64,000 nucleotides of DNA from Chitinophaga sp. E66. GTDB taxonomy: Bacteria > Bacteroidota > Bacteroidia > Chitinophagales > Chitinophagaceae. Below, piece after piece: positions 43,376 through 53,834 of this stretch (the stretch's first letter is position 1; every line of letters begins with the position of its first letter). The notes under the pieces were generated by a model. The model saw only the letters and a program-made list of their open reading frames with translations, ran no database searches and was not told the origin of the DNA. A program made the position numbers and the translations under genes. The stretch lies in contig CP079103.1 in NCBI GenBank assembly GCA_019285755.1, positions 1,984,001-2,048,000 on the forward strand, read 5' to 3'.

Positions 43376-43531
43376 TCAGGAGAGGGACTGCCAGGATTCC
43401 AGGTGACGGGAAAATCCAATGCAGGTGTCTCGGAGTCGTCTCATGTCCCGCTGCTCTTGTTTCACAAGCAGCACAATTATCACAGCGATCAGTAAAACAG
43501 ATACGACGATACCAATAAATAGTGTTTTCAT
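43376..43531 (-). CDS. Small membrane peptide (51 aa)
   Basis: The frame starts ATG 43531: MKTLFIGIVVSVLLIAVIIV and two further Leu form an N-terminal membrane helix, followed by a basic, amphipathic tail (KQEQRDMRRLRDTCIGF). It ends 58 bp before the start of the next small membrane peptide on the same strand, and the pair shares one terminator. No family is recognised. Confidence 0.5.
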   Translation of the reverse strand: MKTLFIGIVVSVLLIAVIIVLLVKQEQRDMRRLRDTCIGFSRHLESWQSLS

Positions 43532-43812
43532 CAGGATATCTATTAATAATGACAGGATAGATTTGCCGTATTCCGGTGTAAATATAGATATTTTAATTAT
43601 ATAAAATATTATTTGAATGGAAATTTTGTTGACACAGTGTACATCCGGAATTCGTTCAATAAAGTATGCATTTTTGATCAGATGTTATGCTACGAATGGG
43701 GATTTTGTGGCTGCGGTGATGGCGCAGGGGATTGGCAGGTTGGCTGGTTGGAGGTGGATAAATGCATTTTACATTGAAAATCAATCCTAAAGGTATAGTG
43801 CATAAAATCTAC

Positions 43813-43842
43813 TTGGCATATTCCGCGAATCCTTTATTTTTG
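43813..43842 (+). promoter_or_regulatory. Candidate promoter of the parE-parC region
   Basis: TTGG (43813-43816), 18 bp, then a perfect TATTTTTG (43835-43842); parE starts 93 bp downstream. The 43532-43812 part of this gap shows no gene. Confidence 0.5.
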
Positions 43843-43934
43843 CCAACGACCGGGTTTTGCTAAAAGATTTAGTAAGGAGCCAGGGTTGACCCCACTCCAA
43901 CGGTTTAATCATCAACAGGTTAACAGTCAGACTT

Positions 43935-45834
43935 ATGGCAGAAAATAAAGAGTTGTTCAACGCCTATACGGAGGAATCCATCCGCTCGCTCGACTGGCGG
44001 GAGCACATCCGCCTTCGTCCGGGTATGTACATTGGCAAACTGGGAGACGGCAGCAGTCAGGACGACGGTATCTACATACTCATTAAAGAGGTCGTGGATA
44101 ACTGTATCGACGAGCATATGATGGGCTTCGGCAAGCAGATCGACATTAAGGTAACCGAACACAGCGTAACGGTGCGGGATTATGGCCGGGGCGTGCCCCT
44201 CGGGAAAGTGGTGGACGTAGTGAGCAAGATCAACACCGGCGCGAAATACGACAGTAAAGCATTCCAGAAATCAGTAGGCCTCAACGGGGTGGGTACAAAA
44301 GCGGTGAACGCTCTGTCCAGCTACTTTAAGATCTCTTCCATGCGCGAAGGGCGCGTGAAGGTTGCTGAATTCGAGCGGGGCGTACTGACGAAAGAACATA
44401 AGGAGACAGATACCAAAGACGGCAACGGCACGCTCGTGACCTTCACGCCCGACGATACCGTTTTCAAGAACTATCATTTCATCCCCGACTTCCTGGAAAA
44501 CCAGATCTGGAACTATTGTTTCCTGAATGCCGGGCTCACTATCCACTTCAACGGACAGAAATACCTGTCTAAGAACGGGCTGCTGGACCTGCTGCAGCGC
44601 AAGACCAACCCGGACGATCTGCGTTATCCCATCATTCACCTGAAAGGAGAAGATATCGAAGTGGCCATTACCCACGAGAATCAATACGGTGAAGAATACT
44701 ATTCGTTCGTCAACGGTCAGCATACCACCCAGGGCGGTACGCACCTGGCGGCCTTCCGCGAGGCTTTCGTGAAAACCATCCGCGACTTCTATAAAAAGGA
44801 TTACGACGCCACGGATATCCGCGCTTCCATTTGCGCGGCCATTGCCGTTCGCGTACAGGAACCGGTCTTCGAAAGCCAGACCAAGACCAAACTGGGCTCG
44901 CTGACGGTCTCGGAAGGCGGTCAATCCATGAAAGCCTTCGTGCTGGAATTCCTCAGCAAACAGCTGGACGATTACCTGCACCGTAACCCGACGATAGCCG
45001 AATCTCTCAAGAAACGCATAGAACAGAGCGAAAGGGAAAGGAAAGAACTGGCTGGCATCAAGAAACTTGCCAACGAGCGCGCCAAAAGGCCAACCTGCAC
45101 AACCGCAAGCTGCGCGACTGCCGCTTCCACCTTAATGAAGAAGCTACAGGCAAGCATAAAGACGAGCAGGAGACCAAACAGAAGGAAACTACCATCTTCA
45201 TCACGGAGGGCGACTCCGCGAGCGGTTCCATTACAAAGTCCCGCAACGTGGAGACACAAGCCGTATTCAGTCTCCGCGGTAAACCGCTGAACTGTTACGG
45301 ACTGTCTAAAAAGATCGTATACGAAAACGAGGAATTCAACCTGCTACAGCACGCCCTTAATATCGAAGAAGGGCTGGAAGGATTGCGGTATAACAATATC
45401 GTGATCGCCACTGATGCCGACGTGGACGGTATGCACATCCGGCTGCTGATGCTGACATTCTTCCTGCAGTTCTTCCCCGACCTGGTGAAGAACGGGCATA
45501 TCTATATCCTGGAAACGCCGCTGTTCCGGGTGCGCAACAAGCAACAGACCATTTACTGTTATAGTGAAGAGGAAAACTGAAAGCCGTGAAGAAACTCGGC
45601 GGCAAACCGGAGATCACGCGATTTAAAGGTCTTGGTGAAATCAGTCCGGATGAGTTCGGGCAATTCATCGGTGAGGATATGCGCAAATCGCCCATCATCC
45701 CGTCTCAGGAGATGCCGGTTCCCAAAATGCTGGAATATTACATGGGCAAAAACACCCAGCACCGCCAGGATTTCATCATCAGCAATCTCCGTTATGAGAA
45801 AGACCTGGTGGATGAAGTGGCGGAGGCCAAATAA
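43935..45834 (+). CDS. parE: DNA topoisomerase IV subunit B (frameshifted)
   Basis: About 634 residues. GHKL ATPase domain ([53 protein letters not shown]), transducer domain ([14 protein letters not shown]) and Toprim domain ([21 protein letters not shown]), ending with [20 protein letters not shown]. It uses ATP to drive chromosome decatenation with ParC, encoded 1.3 kb downstream. The [18 protein letters not shown] opening is that of the Bacteroidota ParE group, not GyrB. The frame breaks near 45087 and 45577, both in A runs. Confidence 0.92.
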
Positions 45835-45858
45835 TTACAGAGAAGACGAATACCGACA

Positions 45859-46706
45859 ATGATATTGCATATTGTATTCGGGCAGTCGAGCGTCACTAAT
45901 CTCAAAGCCGCTTTCGAACTGGACCCGCAACTGGAAGGGAGATTTTATGTTACGAGGATGATCTGGCCGTTGGGCCGCTCTTCATCCTCGACACGCCAGA
46001 CGGTCGCCAGGCACGTAAAGACTGGTGGAACGCCGTGCAGGACATTACCGTGCCGCCGCCGGCGGAAGGGGAGACCATCCCCGCCGGAAGATCCCGTGCG
46101 CAGCCTCAAAGCGCGCCTGCGCGAAGAGGAAGAACTGATCATCTGGATATGGGCAGGCCAGAATCCTACAGACGTATGCGGGTATTACTGGCTGGTGAGC
46201 CAGCTCGACCGTTACTCGGGCCGCATCCACCTCATTTACCTCAACAACCTGCCGTTCCTCAATGAAAAGAACGGCGTGTTCTACCCGACGCACCTGCACC
46301 AGATCCTGCCTAAGGAATACCTGAAAGCGAAGAAACTGGCGCGGGAAGTATCGCTGGCAGAATTTGAGCTGGATGGCGACGAATGGCGCCGGTTGATGAA
46401 TGAAAATGCCGGTGTGAGATTGCTGGAAGGCGGTAAGAAGATTCGCGGGAAGGGGTCACTCATTATGATAAAGACCTGCTGGCCGCTGTCGGAAAGGAAT
46501 TCGCGAAAGCCAGCAAAGCGGCATCCGCCGTGATCGGCAAGATGAAATATCCCGTTATGGACCATTACCTCAACTGGCGGCTGAAAGAACTGGTGAAAGA
46601 AGGGAAGCTGGAAGTCCGCGGGGAAATGAAATCATTAAAGATTACGAAATCAGGCAGCCTGGCGGCGGGGAGAACCGAAGCGCCTGCGGCCGAAGAAAAT
46701 GCATAA
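45859..46706 (+). CDS. DUF1835/DUF3658-like protein (frameshifted)
   Basis: About 283 residues. It starts MILHIVFGQSSVTNLKAAFE, the usual opening of DUF1835 proteins, and contains IIWIWAGQNPTDVCGYYWLVSQL, RIHLIYLNNLPFLNE and EFELDGDEWRRLMNEN. The family has no established activity. The frame breaks near 45957, 46075 and 46450, each in a G or C run; the ending (EAPAAEENA) is uncertain. It lies between parE and parC, 24 bp after parE, and is followed 2 bp later by the cupin gene, so all four genes are probably cotranscribed. Confidence 0.75.
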
Positions 46707-46708
46707 CC

Positions 46709-47110
46709 ATGGCAAAGCCGGATATCAGGCCTTTACAGCTGGCCGGTAAGGACGACCGCGGCAGCAACTATGAATGGGAGTGCTTCCGCACCGGGACTTT
46801 CATCCTCTGTTACCGCAATGCCGGCAGCAGCAGCGGTCAGCATTACCATCAGGGTAACGCCGATTACAAGAACCCCGAGATCATGTATCTCCTCAGCGGC
46901 GCCGCCGAGATCCACTGGTGCCCGCTGGAAGAATCGGAGATCCGGGTCGAAACCGTGAACGCGCCGGCAAGGGTAGAGATACCTGTAAACATCTGGCACC
47001 AGCTGATCGCCGTGACGGATTGCTCCTTCATCGAACTGAATACCATGAACGACGTGCATATCGATTCGGTGCGCGTGTGGCGGGAAGATTTCGAGGCAGG
47101 GAAACGATAG
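46709..47110 (+). CDS. Cupin-fold protein
   Basis: A 133-residue single-domain protein. The cupin metal-binding pattern is partly visible: GQHYHQGNADYKNPEIMYLLSG (motif 1 with two His) and VNIWHQLIAVTDCSFIEL (motif 2 His). It resembles small sugar-epimerase/isomerase-like cupins; the substrate is unknown. The frame is intact. It lies 2 bp after the DUF1835 gene and 24 bp before parC. Confidence 0.7.
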   Translation: MAKPDIRPLQLAGKDDRGSNYEWECFRTGTFILCYRNAGSSSGQHYHQGNADYKNPEIMYLLSGAAEIHWCPLEESEIRVETVNAPARVEIPVNIWHQLIAVTDCSFIELNTMNDVHIDSVRVWREDFEAGKR

Positions 47111-47134
47111 TTTTTACTTTTCTGAATCAAACAT

Positions 47135-49670
47135 ATGAGTAACACAAAAGAAACACCGGACGAATCACTGCATGGAGCAGCGCACGTAGACGAGAAATAC
47201 AAGGACTGGTTCCTGGATTACGCCTCGTACGTTATCCTGGAGCGCGCGGTACCCGGCGTGGAAGACGGCCTTAAACCCGTTCAGCGCCGTATCCTGCATG
47301 CCATGAAGGAAATGGACGACGGGCGTTTCAATAAAGTGGCCAACGTTATCGGGCAAACCATGCAGTATCACCCGCATGGCGACGCCTCCATCAGCGACGC
47401 CATCGTCAACCTCGGCCAGAAAGAACTGCTGATCGATATGCAGGGTAACTGGGGCGACGTGCGCACCGGCGATGACGCGGCGGCCGCCAGGTATATCGAG
47501 GCGCGCCTGTCGAAGTTTGCCCTGGATGTAGCGTTTAACGGTAAAACCACCGAATGGCAGCTGAGCTACGACGGCCGTAAAACGCCCCTCGCGCTTCCCA
47601 TGAAGTTCCCGCTGCTGCTGGCTCAGGGGCGGAAGGTATCGCCGTGGGCCTCAGCACAAAAATCCTGCCCCATAACTTCAATGAACTGATCGACGCATCC
47701 ATCAAATACCTCCGTGGCAAGAAGTTCGAGCTGTATCCCGACTTCCTGACCGGTGGCATGATCGACGTGAATAACTATAATGACGGCAGGCGTGGCGGTA
47801 AAGTACGCGTGCGGGCGCATATCGAAGAACGGGACAAGAAGACCCTCATCGTCAAAGACGTACCGTACGGCGTTACGACCACCAGCCTCATGGACTCCAT
47901 CGTAAAGGCCAATGACAACGGCAAGATCAAGATCAAAAAGGTAATTGACAATACCGCCGCAGATGTGGAGATTGAAGTGCAACTGGCGCCGGGCATTTCC
48001 CGGATATTACCATCGATGCCCTTTACGCCTTTACTGACTGCGAAGTGTCCATCTCCCCGAACGCGTGCGTGATCGTGGATGATAAACCCCTGTTCCTCGG
48101 CGCCTCCGACCTGCTGAAGCATTCCGCGGATTTTACTAAAGAACTGCTGCGCAGGGAACTGGAAATCCGCCTCGCTGAGCTGGATGAAAAATGGCATTAC
48201 ACCTCGCTGGAGAAAATCTTCTTCGAGAAAGGGATCTATAAAGAGCTGGAAGAGAAGCATAAGGACTGGGAAGCCGTGCTGGTGGCCATCGACAAAGGCT
48301 TTGCGCCATATAAAAAACAGCTTAAGCGCGAAATCATGCGCGAAGACATCGTGAAGCTGACGGAAAAACCCGTGCGCCGCATCTACCGCCTTGATATCAA
48401 TGAGCTCAACGAACAGATCAAAGCTATTGATGCCGAGATCAAACAGGTTAAACATGACCTTGCTAACCTGGTAGACTTCGCGGTGGCTTATTTCGAAGGG
48501 CTGCTGAAGAAATACGGCAAAGGCCGCGAGCGTAAGACAGAAATCAAAACGTTCGATACCATCCAGCAGCAATCCGTGGCCATCGCCAATACCAAGTTGT
48601 ATGTAAACCGTGCAGACGGTTTTATCGGCACTTCGCTGAAGAAAGACGAGTTCGTGGCCGATTGCTCAGACATCGATAATATCATCGTCTTCCGCCGCGA
48701 CGGCGTTATGCTGGTGACCAAAGTTTCCGATAAGACCTTCGTTGGTAAAGATATCATTCATGTCGACGTATTCCGCAAGGGCGACGAGCGCATGACCTAT
48801 AACATGATCTATACCGATGGCAAAACGGGCTACAGTCTCGCCAAGCGCTTCAACGTAACCGGCATCACCCGCGACAAGGAATACAACCTCACTAAAGGCG
48901 AAAAAGGCTCCAAAGTGCATTACTTTACCGCCAATCCCAACGGCGAAGCGGAAGTGGTGACCGTTAAACTGAGCCCCAATTGCGCGGCCAAGAAAAAGGA
49001 ATTCGACTTCTACTTCGAAACGATCCCCATCAAAGGCCGCAGCTCCATGGGTAACGTGGTGACCAAATGGCCCATCCGGTCCGTGAAGTTCAAAGAGAAA
49101 GGCGTATCAACCCTCAGCGGGCTGAAAATCTGGTACGATGATGCCGTTGGCCGTTTGAATACGGATCAGCGCGGCGTGTTCGTGGGGTCATTCGAAGGGG
49201 AAGACAAAATTCTCGTCTTCTATAAAAACGGTACTTATGAACTGACCAATTTCGAGCTGACCAACAGGTTCGATGCGGAACAGGCAATGTACATCGAGAA
49301 ATTCAACCCGGAAAGGATCGTGACCACAGTGTACTTCGATGCAGACAAAAAGCAATACAACGTTAAGCGCTTCAAGATCGAAACGCAAACCCTCAACAAC
49401 AAGTTCTCTTTCATCAAGGAAGGTGCACAAAACTACGTGGAGCTGGTGACCACACAGGCCGAGCCGGTTGTGATCCTGCGCACGGGCAAGAAACGCGATC
49501 CGGAAGAAGAGGAAATCCCGCTGCACGAAGCGTATGAAGTAACCGGCTGGCGTACGGTAGGCAATAAGATCGCCGGCGACGACTTCGTGAACATCGAGCT
49601 CATCACCGAAGACGAAGAAGCAGAGCAGGAAGATGATGATGCCGGTAATGTGCAGGGCGAATTATTCTGA
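47135..49670 (+). CDS. parC: DNA topoisomerase IV subunit A (frameshifted)
   Basis: About 846 residues. The catalytic Tyr lies in AAAARYIEARLSKFA, after the winged-helix segment (GLKPVQRRILHAM, YHPHGDASISDAIV). A coiled-coil tower follows (long Lys/Glu-rich helices from about residue 350) and then a C-terminal domain of beta-propeller type (YNRADGFIGTSL-like and GEDKILVFYKNGTYELTNF). It ends in a highly acidic tail (EDEEAEQEDDDAGNVQGELF). The frame breaks near 47631 and 48001, in G and C runs. It pairs with ParE upstream. Confidence 0.93.
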
Positions 49671-49688
49671 TAACTACGCATGAATGAT

Positions 49689-49725
49689 AAAGGCGCAAGG
49701 GATTAATAACCTTGCGCCTTTTTTG
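49689..49725 (+). terminator. Intrinsic terminator after parC
   Basis: AAAGGCGCAAGG / CCTTGCGCCTT (49689-49700 with 49710-49720) followed by a T-rich tract. Confidence 0.85.
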
Positions 49726-49790
49726 TTTTTTTGATATTTGTGTTCACGGCCGTCAAATGGGTGGGATGCAGAATTTTATTAAATTGTGCT

Positions 49791-50279
49791 ATGAAAGTAA
49801 ACACATGCATGTTTGCGACCCTTTTGATAGCGGCTTGTTCGGCTCCCGGCAAACCGCAAAACGCCGATCTCCGGAGAATCGAAGCTACCAGTGAAGCGGT
49901 ATTGCAGACCATTGAGAAGAGGGATCTAAAAAGCTTCCGTGAATTGGTTGGCGTGCCGTTGAAGGACATCGGACAGACGGAAACTACGCTTGCGCGTAAA
50001 TTTGACAGGATTTGTAACGTCTATGCAGAATATGCTCCGCCGGAGCGCCCACCGGTGTATGTAACCGACTCTGTATCTACTTTCAATAAACGGGTGGTAT
50101 TTATTCCCATTTACAGCGGGAAGGGGTTGAAAGGCTCCGTAGGACAGGTTCGCCTCATGCTGCTCTTCGGCCCGGCGTCTCATTATCCCTTTGATAAGAT
50201 CTCCGATATCGAGCTGCATATATTCAATCATTCCATGAATGAACTGCCGCTGCCGGACGGTGAGATTCCCGCTCCTTAA
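49791..50279 (+). CDS. Lipoprotein of unknown function
   Basis: A 162-residue protein with a lipoprotein signal (MKVNTCMFATLLIAACSAPGK, lipobox IAAC). The rest is a small alpha/beta domain (VLQTIEKRDLKSFRELVG, VVFIPIYSGKGLKGSVGQVRLMLLFG). I do not recognise a family. ATG 49791 is chosen because it places the signal at the N-terminus. The stop codon overlaps that of the convergent gene in a shared TTAA. Confidence 0.65.
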   Translation: MKVNTCMFATLLIAACSAPGKPQNADLRRIEATSEAVLQTIEKRDLKSFRELVGVPLKDIGQTETTLARKFDRICNVYAEYAPPERPPVYVTDSVSTFNKRVVFIPIYSGKGLKGSVGQVRLMLLFGPASHYPFDKISDIELHIFNHSMNELPLPDGEIPAP

Positions 50280-51257
50280 TTCTTTTTCTTCTTCTTTTTC
50301 GCATCCTTCTCCGCCTGTTTGGCGGCTTCTTCGGCTTCGATCTCGTCGTAGGTTTTAGGTTCCCGGAGATTCGACTTGCTCTTATCGAGCGGGACGCCTA
50401 CGGGTACTTTCCTTTTTCCAGCGCGTCGTGGAAGATTTTTTCTATGTGCACCCATTTGCCGGCTTGCCATTTGAAGCCTTCATAATCCATATCGGGCACG
50501 AGCGTATATTTCTTGACCTCTTCCCCGGTTTCGGAAATGAGGTGGTCGTAAATGATGAGGTTGGCTTCTGTATTATAGTTGAGGCTGGCGGCCGCATCGC
50601 GCTTGTATTCCAGGATAAACCGGTTGCGCGTAGGCTTGCGCACCGTGTCTTCCACGAAACTGAAGAACGGTCCGCCGAAAACGGGCTCTCCGTCTTTAAA
50701 AGTAAGTACTTCCGCGATTTTCTTCTGGCTTCGCATGTTGTTGGCGTCCCAGCCGAACAGCGTGTAATACTCGGCGTTAAAATACCGGCGCTGTATCAAC
50801 CCGTAATAAAGGCATCCGTACCAGCCATGGTGGTTGGTGATGGTATCGGGATTAGCCATGAAATCGGAATTGTCGAACAGGGGAAAAAGTTTAAGCGATC
50901 CGTCTTTCGTGTTCATCTGGATCACGCCGAAGTGGCGGAAAGTGCTGTTATCGTTCTCCAGCGGCCGGTGAAGATCCGGAAGGTACTGTCTGCCGGGTAA
51001 ACTTTCGCCATCGTGGTCAGTGAGTCGAAAGGGTAGTAAAAAGAGTAGGGCGTTTTAAGGGCTTTGACGAGTGCGGGAATGAACTCGTCGTTCCGGGAGG
51101 CGCGTACTTCTTGCGTTTTACCATTGATAATATCGTAACTCATTCCGCGCAACGTATCTTGCCGTTTTTCAAGTTCAGCACGACTGGCCGCCGGGAGCTT
51201 TTGACCCAGGGCGATATTGACGGAGCATAAGGCGATGATGAGCAGGATGGATTTCAT
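50276..51257 (-). CDS. Exported protein of unknown function (frameshifted)
   Basis: About 327 residues with a signal peptide (MKSILLIIALCSVNIALGQKL). Visible segments are STFRIFTGRW, STFRHFGVIQMNTKDGSLKLFPLFDNSD, YYGLIQRRYFNAEYYTLFGWDANN, RFILEYKRDAAASLNYN and DYEGFKWQAGKWVHIEKIFHDAL. The C-terminal tail is Lys/Glu-rich and ends in KKKKKKN. Homologues are common in Chitinophagaceae but uncharacterised. The frame breaks near 50955 and 50405. Its last bases overlap the convergent lipoprotein gene by the shared stop TTAA. Confidence 0.65.
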
Positions 51258-51290
51258 GGTAATAGTCTTATTAACCCCAAAAGCTGCAAT

Positions 51291-52404
51291 TTATTGCAGG
51301 GAAGTGAGTGTTTTAACGAAATGGCTCCAGGAATACAGCCGTTGTTGTTCCCGGATAAAGTCGCTGAAAGCGCCTTGCGGCTGTTCCAGGAACCGGAGGA
51401 TGCCATCGGCAATAGCAGATGGCTCAGGGGCTACCACGTAGCCGGCTTTACCATCCGGCACGATCTCCGGGAGGCCGCCTACATTGGTCACCAGCATGGG
51501 GGTGCCGAAGTGATAGGCCATTTGTGAAATGCCGCTTTGCGTGGCGCTGCGGTATGGTTGTACCATAAGGTCGGCGGCGGAGAAGTAGTATTTCACATCG
51601 CTGTCGGGAATGAAGTCGCTGACTAGGGTCACGTTTGGCCCCAGGAGCGGTTCGTATTTCTTTTTGTCTTCGTAAAACTCACCGGCAACTACCAGCTTCA
51701 GGTCTTTCATGGCGCGGATACGGGGATCGGCCATGGCCTGCAGCAGGAGGTCGAGCCCTTTATAGTGCCGGATAAATCCAAAGAACAGGAGGTATTTGAC
51801 GTTTTCATCCCAGCCGAGATGGCGCCGGGCTTCCTTTGCAGGGAGCGGGTCGCCGAAGTGGTCATATACGGGATGAGGGGCGTAAGCTGCGGGCTTGTCC
51901 GTGAGGTGGTTGATATCGTTCAGTACTTCGCGGCTCAGCGTAATGAAAGCGTCGCAACTGCCGGCAAAGTATTTGGTGAGGGTCATATCGCCGGGGCGCT
52001 TCTCATGGGGATGAGGTTGTGCACCAGTCCTACGATACGGGAATGTCCGTTTTTGCGAATGAGGCGGGCCAGGCTGCCAAGGCTCATGGCCATAAGAGGT
52101 ATCCAGAAAGCCACAATGACCATATCCGGCTTTTGGCGGCGTATTTCCAGCCCCGTCTTGCGCCAGTTCAGCGGGTTAAGGGAGTGGACGCTGCGGTGGA
52201 TATGCAGCCCTGCAGGGGCAGGTGCTGAAGTGTATTGTTCCTTCCCGGGGAACATGAAAGAAGGGTACTGGAAAGAAAAGGTATGTATCTCCACATCGTG
52301 CCCCTGCGCGATCAGCTCCCGCGCCAGGCGTTCGTTGAATGCGGCGAGGCCTCCCGGATGGGGTGGGCCGGGCCGATGATGACGATTTTCTTTGCGTTGG
52401 CCAT
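51291..52404 (-). CDS. GT4-type glycosyltransferase (frameshifted)
   Basis: About 371 residues in GT-B fold. The start (MANAKKIVIIGPAHP) leads into GGLAAFNERLARELIAQGHDVEIHTF after one base is restored near 52365. The second Rossmann half has YLLFFGFIRHYKGLDLLLQAM, VTLVSDFIPDSDVKYYFSAADLMVQPYRSATQSGISQMA in sequence, and the sugar-nucleotide-binding Glu region GGLPEIVPDGKAGYVV. It transfers a sugar to a lipid or glycan at the inner membrane face; donor and acceptor are unknown. Its ATG overlaps the stop of the GT2 gene by 1 nt (TGATG), so it is the last gene of the four-gene operon. Another break lies near 52010. Confidence 0.88.
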
Positions 52405-53359
52405 CAGCCTTCGTTTTCAAGTATTTCTTCCACGAGATAGGAGTTGCGTTCCGGTGCGTTGCGGGCAACCAGTTCGGCAATGAATCCCGTCAGGAATAAC
52501 TGTGAACCGATGATGAGCAGCAGCATGGCAAGGAAGAACAGGGGCCGTTCGGTCATCTTGTACTGCATCCAGAAGATCTTGGCCACGGCCAGGTATCCTG
52601 CGATGATGAACCCGATAAGGAAAAACAGCGTGCCCAGGGCGCCGAAGAAGTGCATGGGCCGCTTGCCGAACCGGCCGACGAACGTGATGGATGCCAGGTC
52701 GAGGAAGCCGTTGATGAAACGCTCCAGTCCAAACTTGGTAGTGCCGTATTTGCGCTTTCGGTGTTCCACCACCTTCTCGCCGATATTGCGGAAACCACTC
52801 CATTTGGCGATAACGGGAATATACCGGTGCATTTCTCCGTAAACTTCGATGGTCTTGACCACTTTCTTCCTATACGACTTCAGGCCGCAGTTGAAATCGT
52901 GCAGTTTAATGCCGCTCATTTTCACGGTGGCCCAGTTGAAGAGCTTGGAGGGCAGGTTTTTGGTGAGGGTGTTGTCGTACCGTTTCTTTTTCCAGCCGCT
53001 GACCAGGTCGTACCCGTCTTCCACGATCATTTTGTAAAGACCGGGGATCTCATCGGGCGAATCTTGCAGGTCTGCGTCCATGGTGATGACCACGCGGCCC
53101 TGGGCTTTGCGGAATCCTTCATTGAGCGCAGCGGATTTGCCGTAGTTGCGTTGGAATTTAATGCCTTTGACGTTAGGGTTGGCGTCGGATAGCTGGCGGA
53201 TCACTTCCCAGGACTGGTCGGTGCTGCCGTCGTCCACCATCCATACTTCATAGGAGTAGCCATGCTCCTGCATGACACGGTCGATCCATGCTGCCAGTTC
53301 CGGCAGGGATTCTTCTTCGTTTTTAAGGGAACGATGACGGATATATCCAGGTGTTTCAT
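52404..53359 (-). CDS. GT2-family membrane glycosyltransferase (one frameshift)
   Basis: About 318 residues of the dolichol-/polyprenyl-phosphate sugar transferase type. The GT-A domain has VDDGSTDQSWEVI, KFQRNYGKSAALNEGF, VITMDADLQDSPDEIP (the DxD region) and CGLKSYRKKVVKTIEVYGEMHRYIPVIA in sequence. Two C-terminal membrane helices follow (FFGALGTLFFLIGFIIAGYL; FFLAMLLLIIGSQLFLTGFIAEL), as in undecaprenyl-phosphate glycosyltransferases. The frame breaks near 53320 (VPLKNEEESLPE). It overlaps the DUF4199 gene by 4 nt (ATGA) and the GT4 gene by 1 nt. Confidence 0.9.
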
Positions 53360-53834
53360 TTCTTTTTGGCTAAGGCGGCGCCCAGTACGGCGGCAACGGT
53401 ACCGGGGAGCACATACAACATGAGGATGCCTGACAGTACGGTTACGGGGAATGCCTGCTTGAGGCGTTCAAATTCCGCGGCATGTGTTTCGGGCATGTTG
53501 GCCTGGGGCCCATGGCGATCATGTCGTGGATGAACTGATCTTTGTAACCGGGCATCACCTGCGCGAAGATCATGAACAGGGCGGCGAAGATAACGGTGGC
53601 CGCCGCTGTAGTGCGGAAGCCTGTACCGAATACCTCGCCGAAGCTGGCCTGGTGATCCGTGTCTTTGGAGAAGCGCAGGCAGGAAGCCACTACGGACACT
53701 ACCAATACGCCCAGCGCGATGATGCGGAAATAAATATTGTTGGAGCTGGCGCCGGTAAAGTATTGCGTCAGCAGCAATGCGAAGTTGATGCCTGCGGCCA
53801 GGAGGCCGAAGCGGAGATGCATTTTGTTCTTCAT
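53356..53834 (-). CDS. DUF4199 membrane protein (one frameshift)
   Basis: About 160 residues with four hydrophobic helices (LRFGLLAAGINFALLLTQYF; IIALGVLVVSVVASCL; FRTTAAATVIFAALFMIFAQVM; LSGILMLYVLPGTVAAVLGAAL). FSKDTDHQASFGEVFGTGFR between helices 2 and 3 matches the DUF4199 family. A frameshift near 53504 follows a G/C run. It regularly lies between a dihydroorotase-like gene and a GT2 gene in Bacteroidota. Start and stop overlap the neighbours by 4 nt (ATGA at both ends). Confidence 0.85.
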
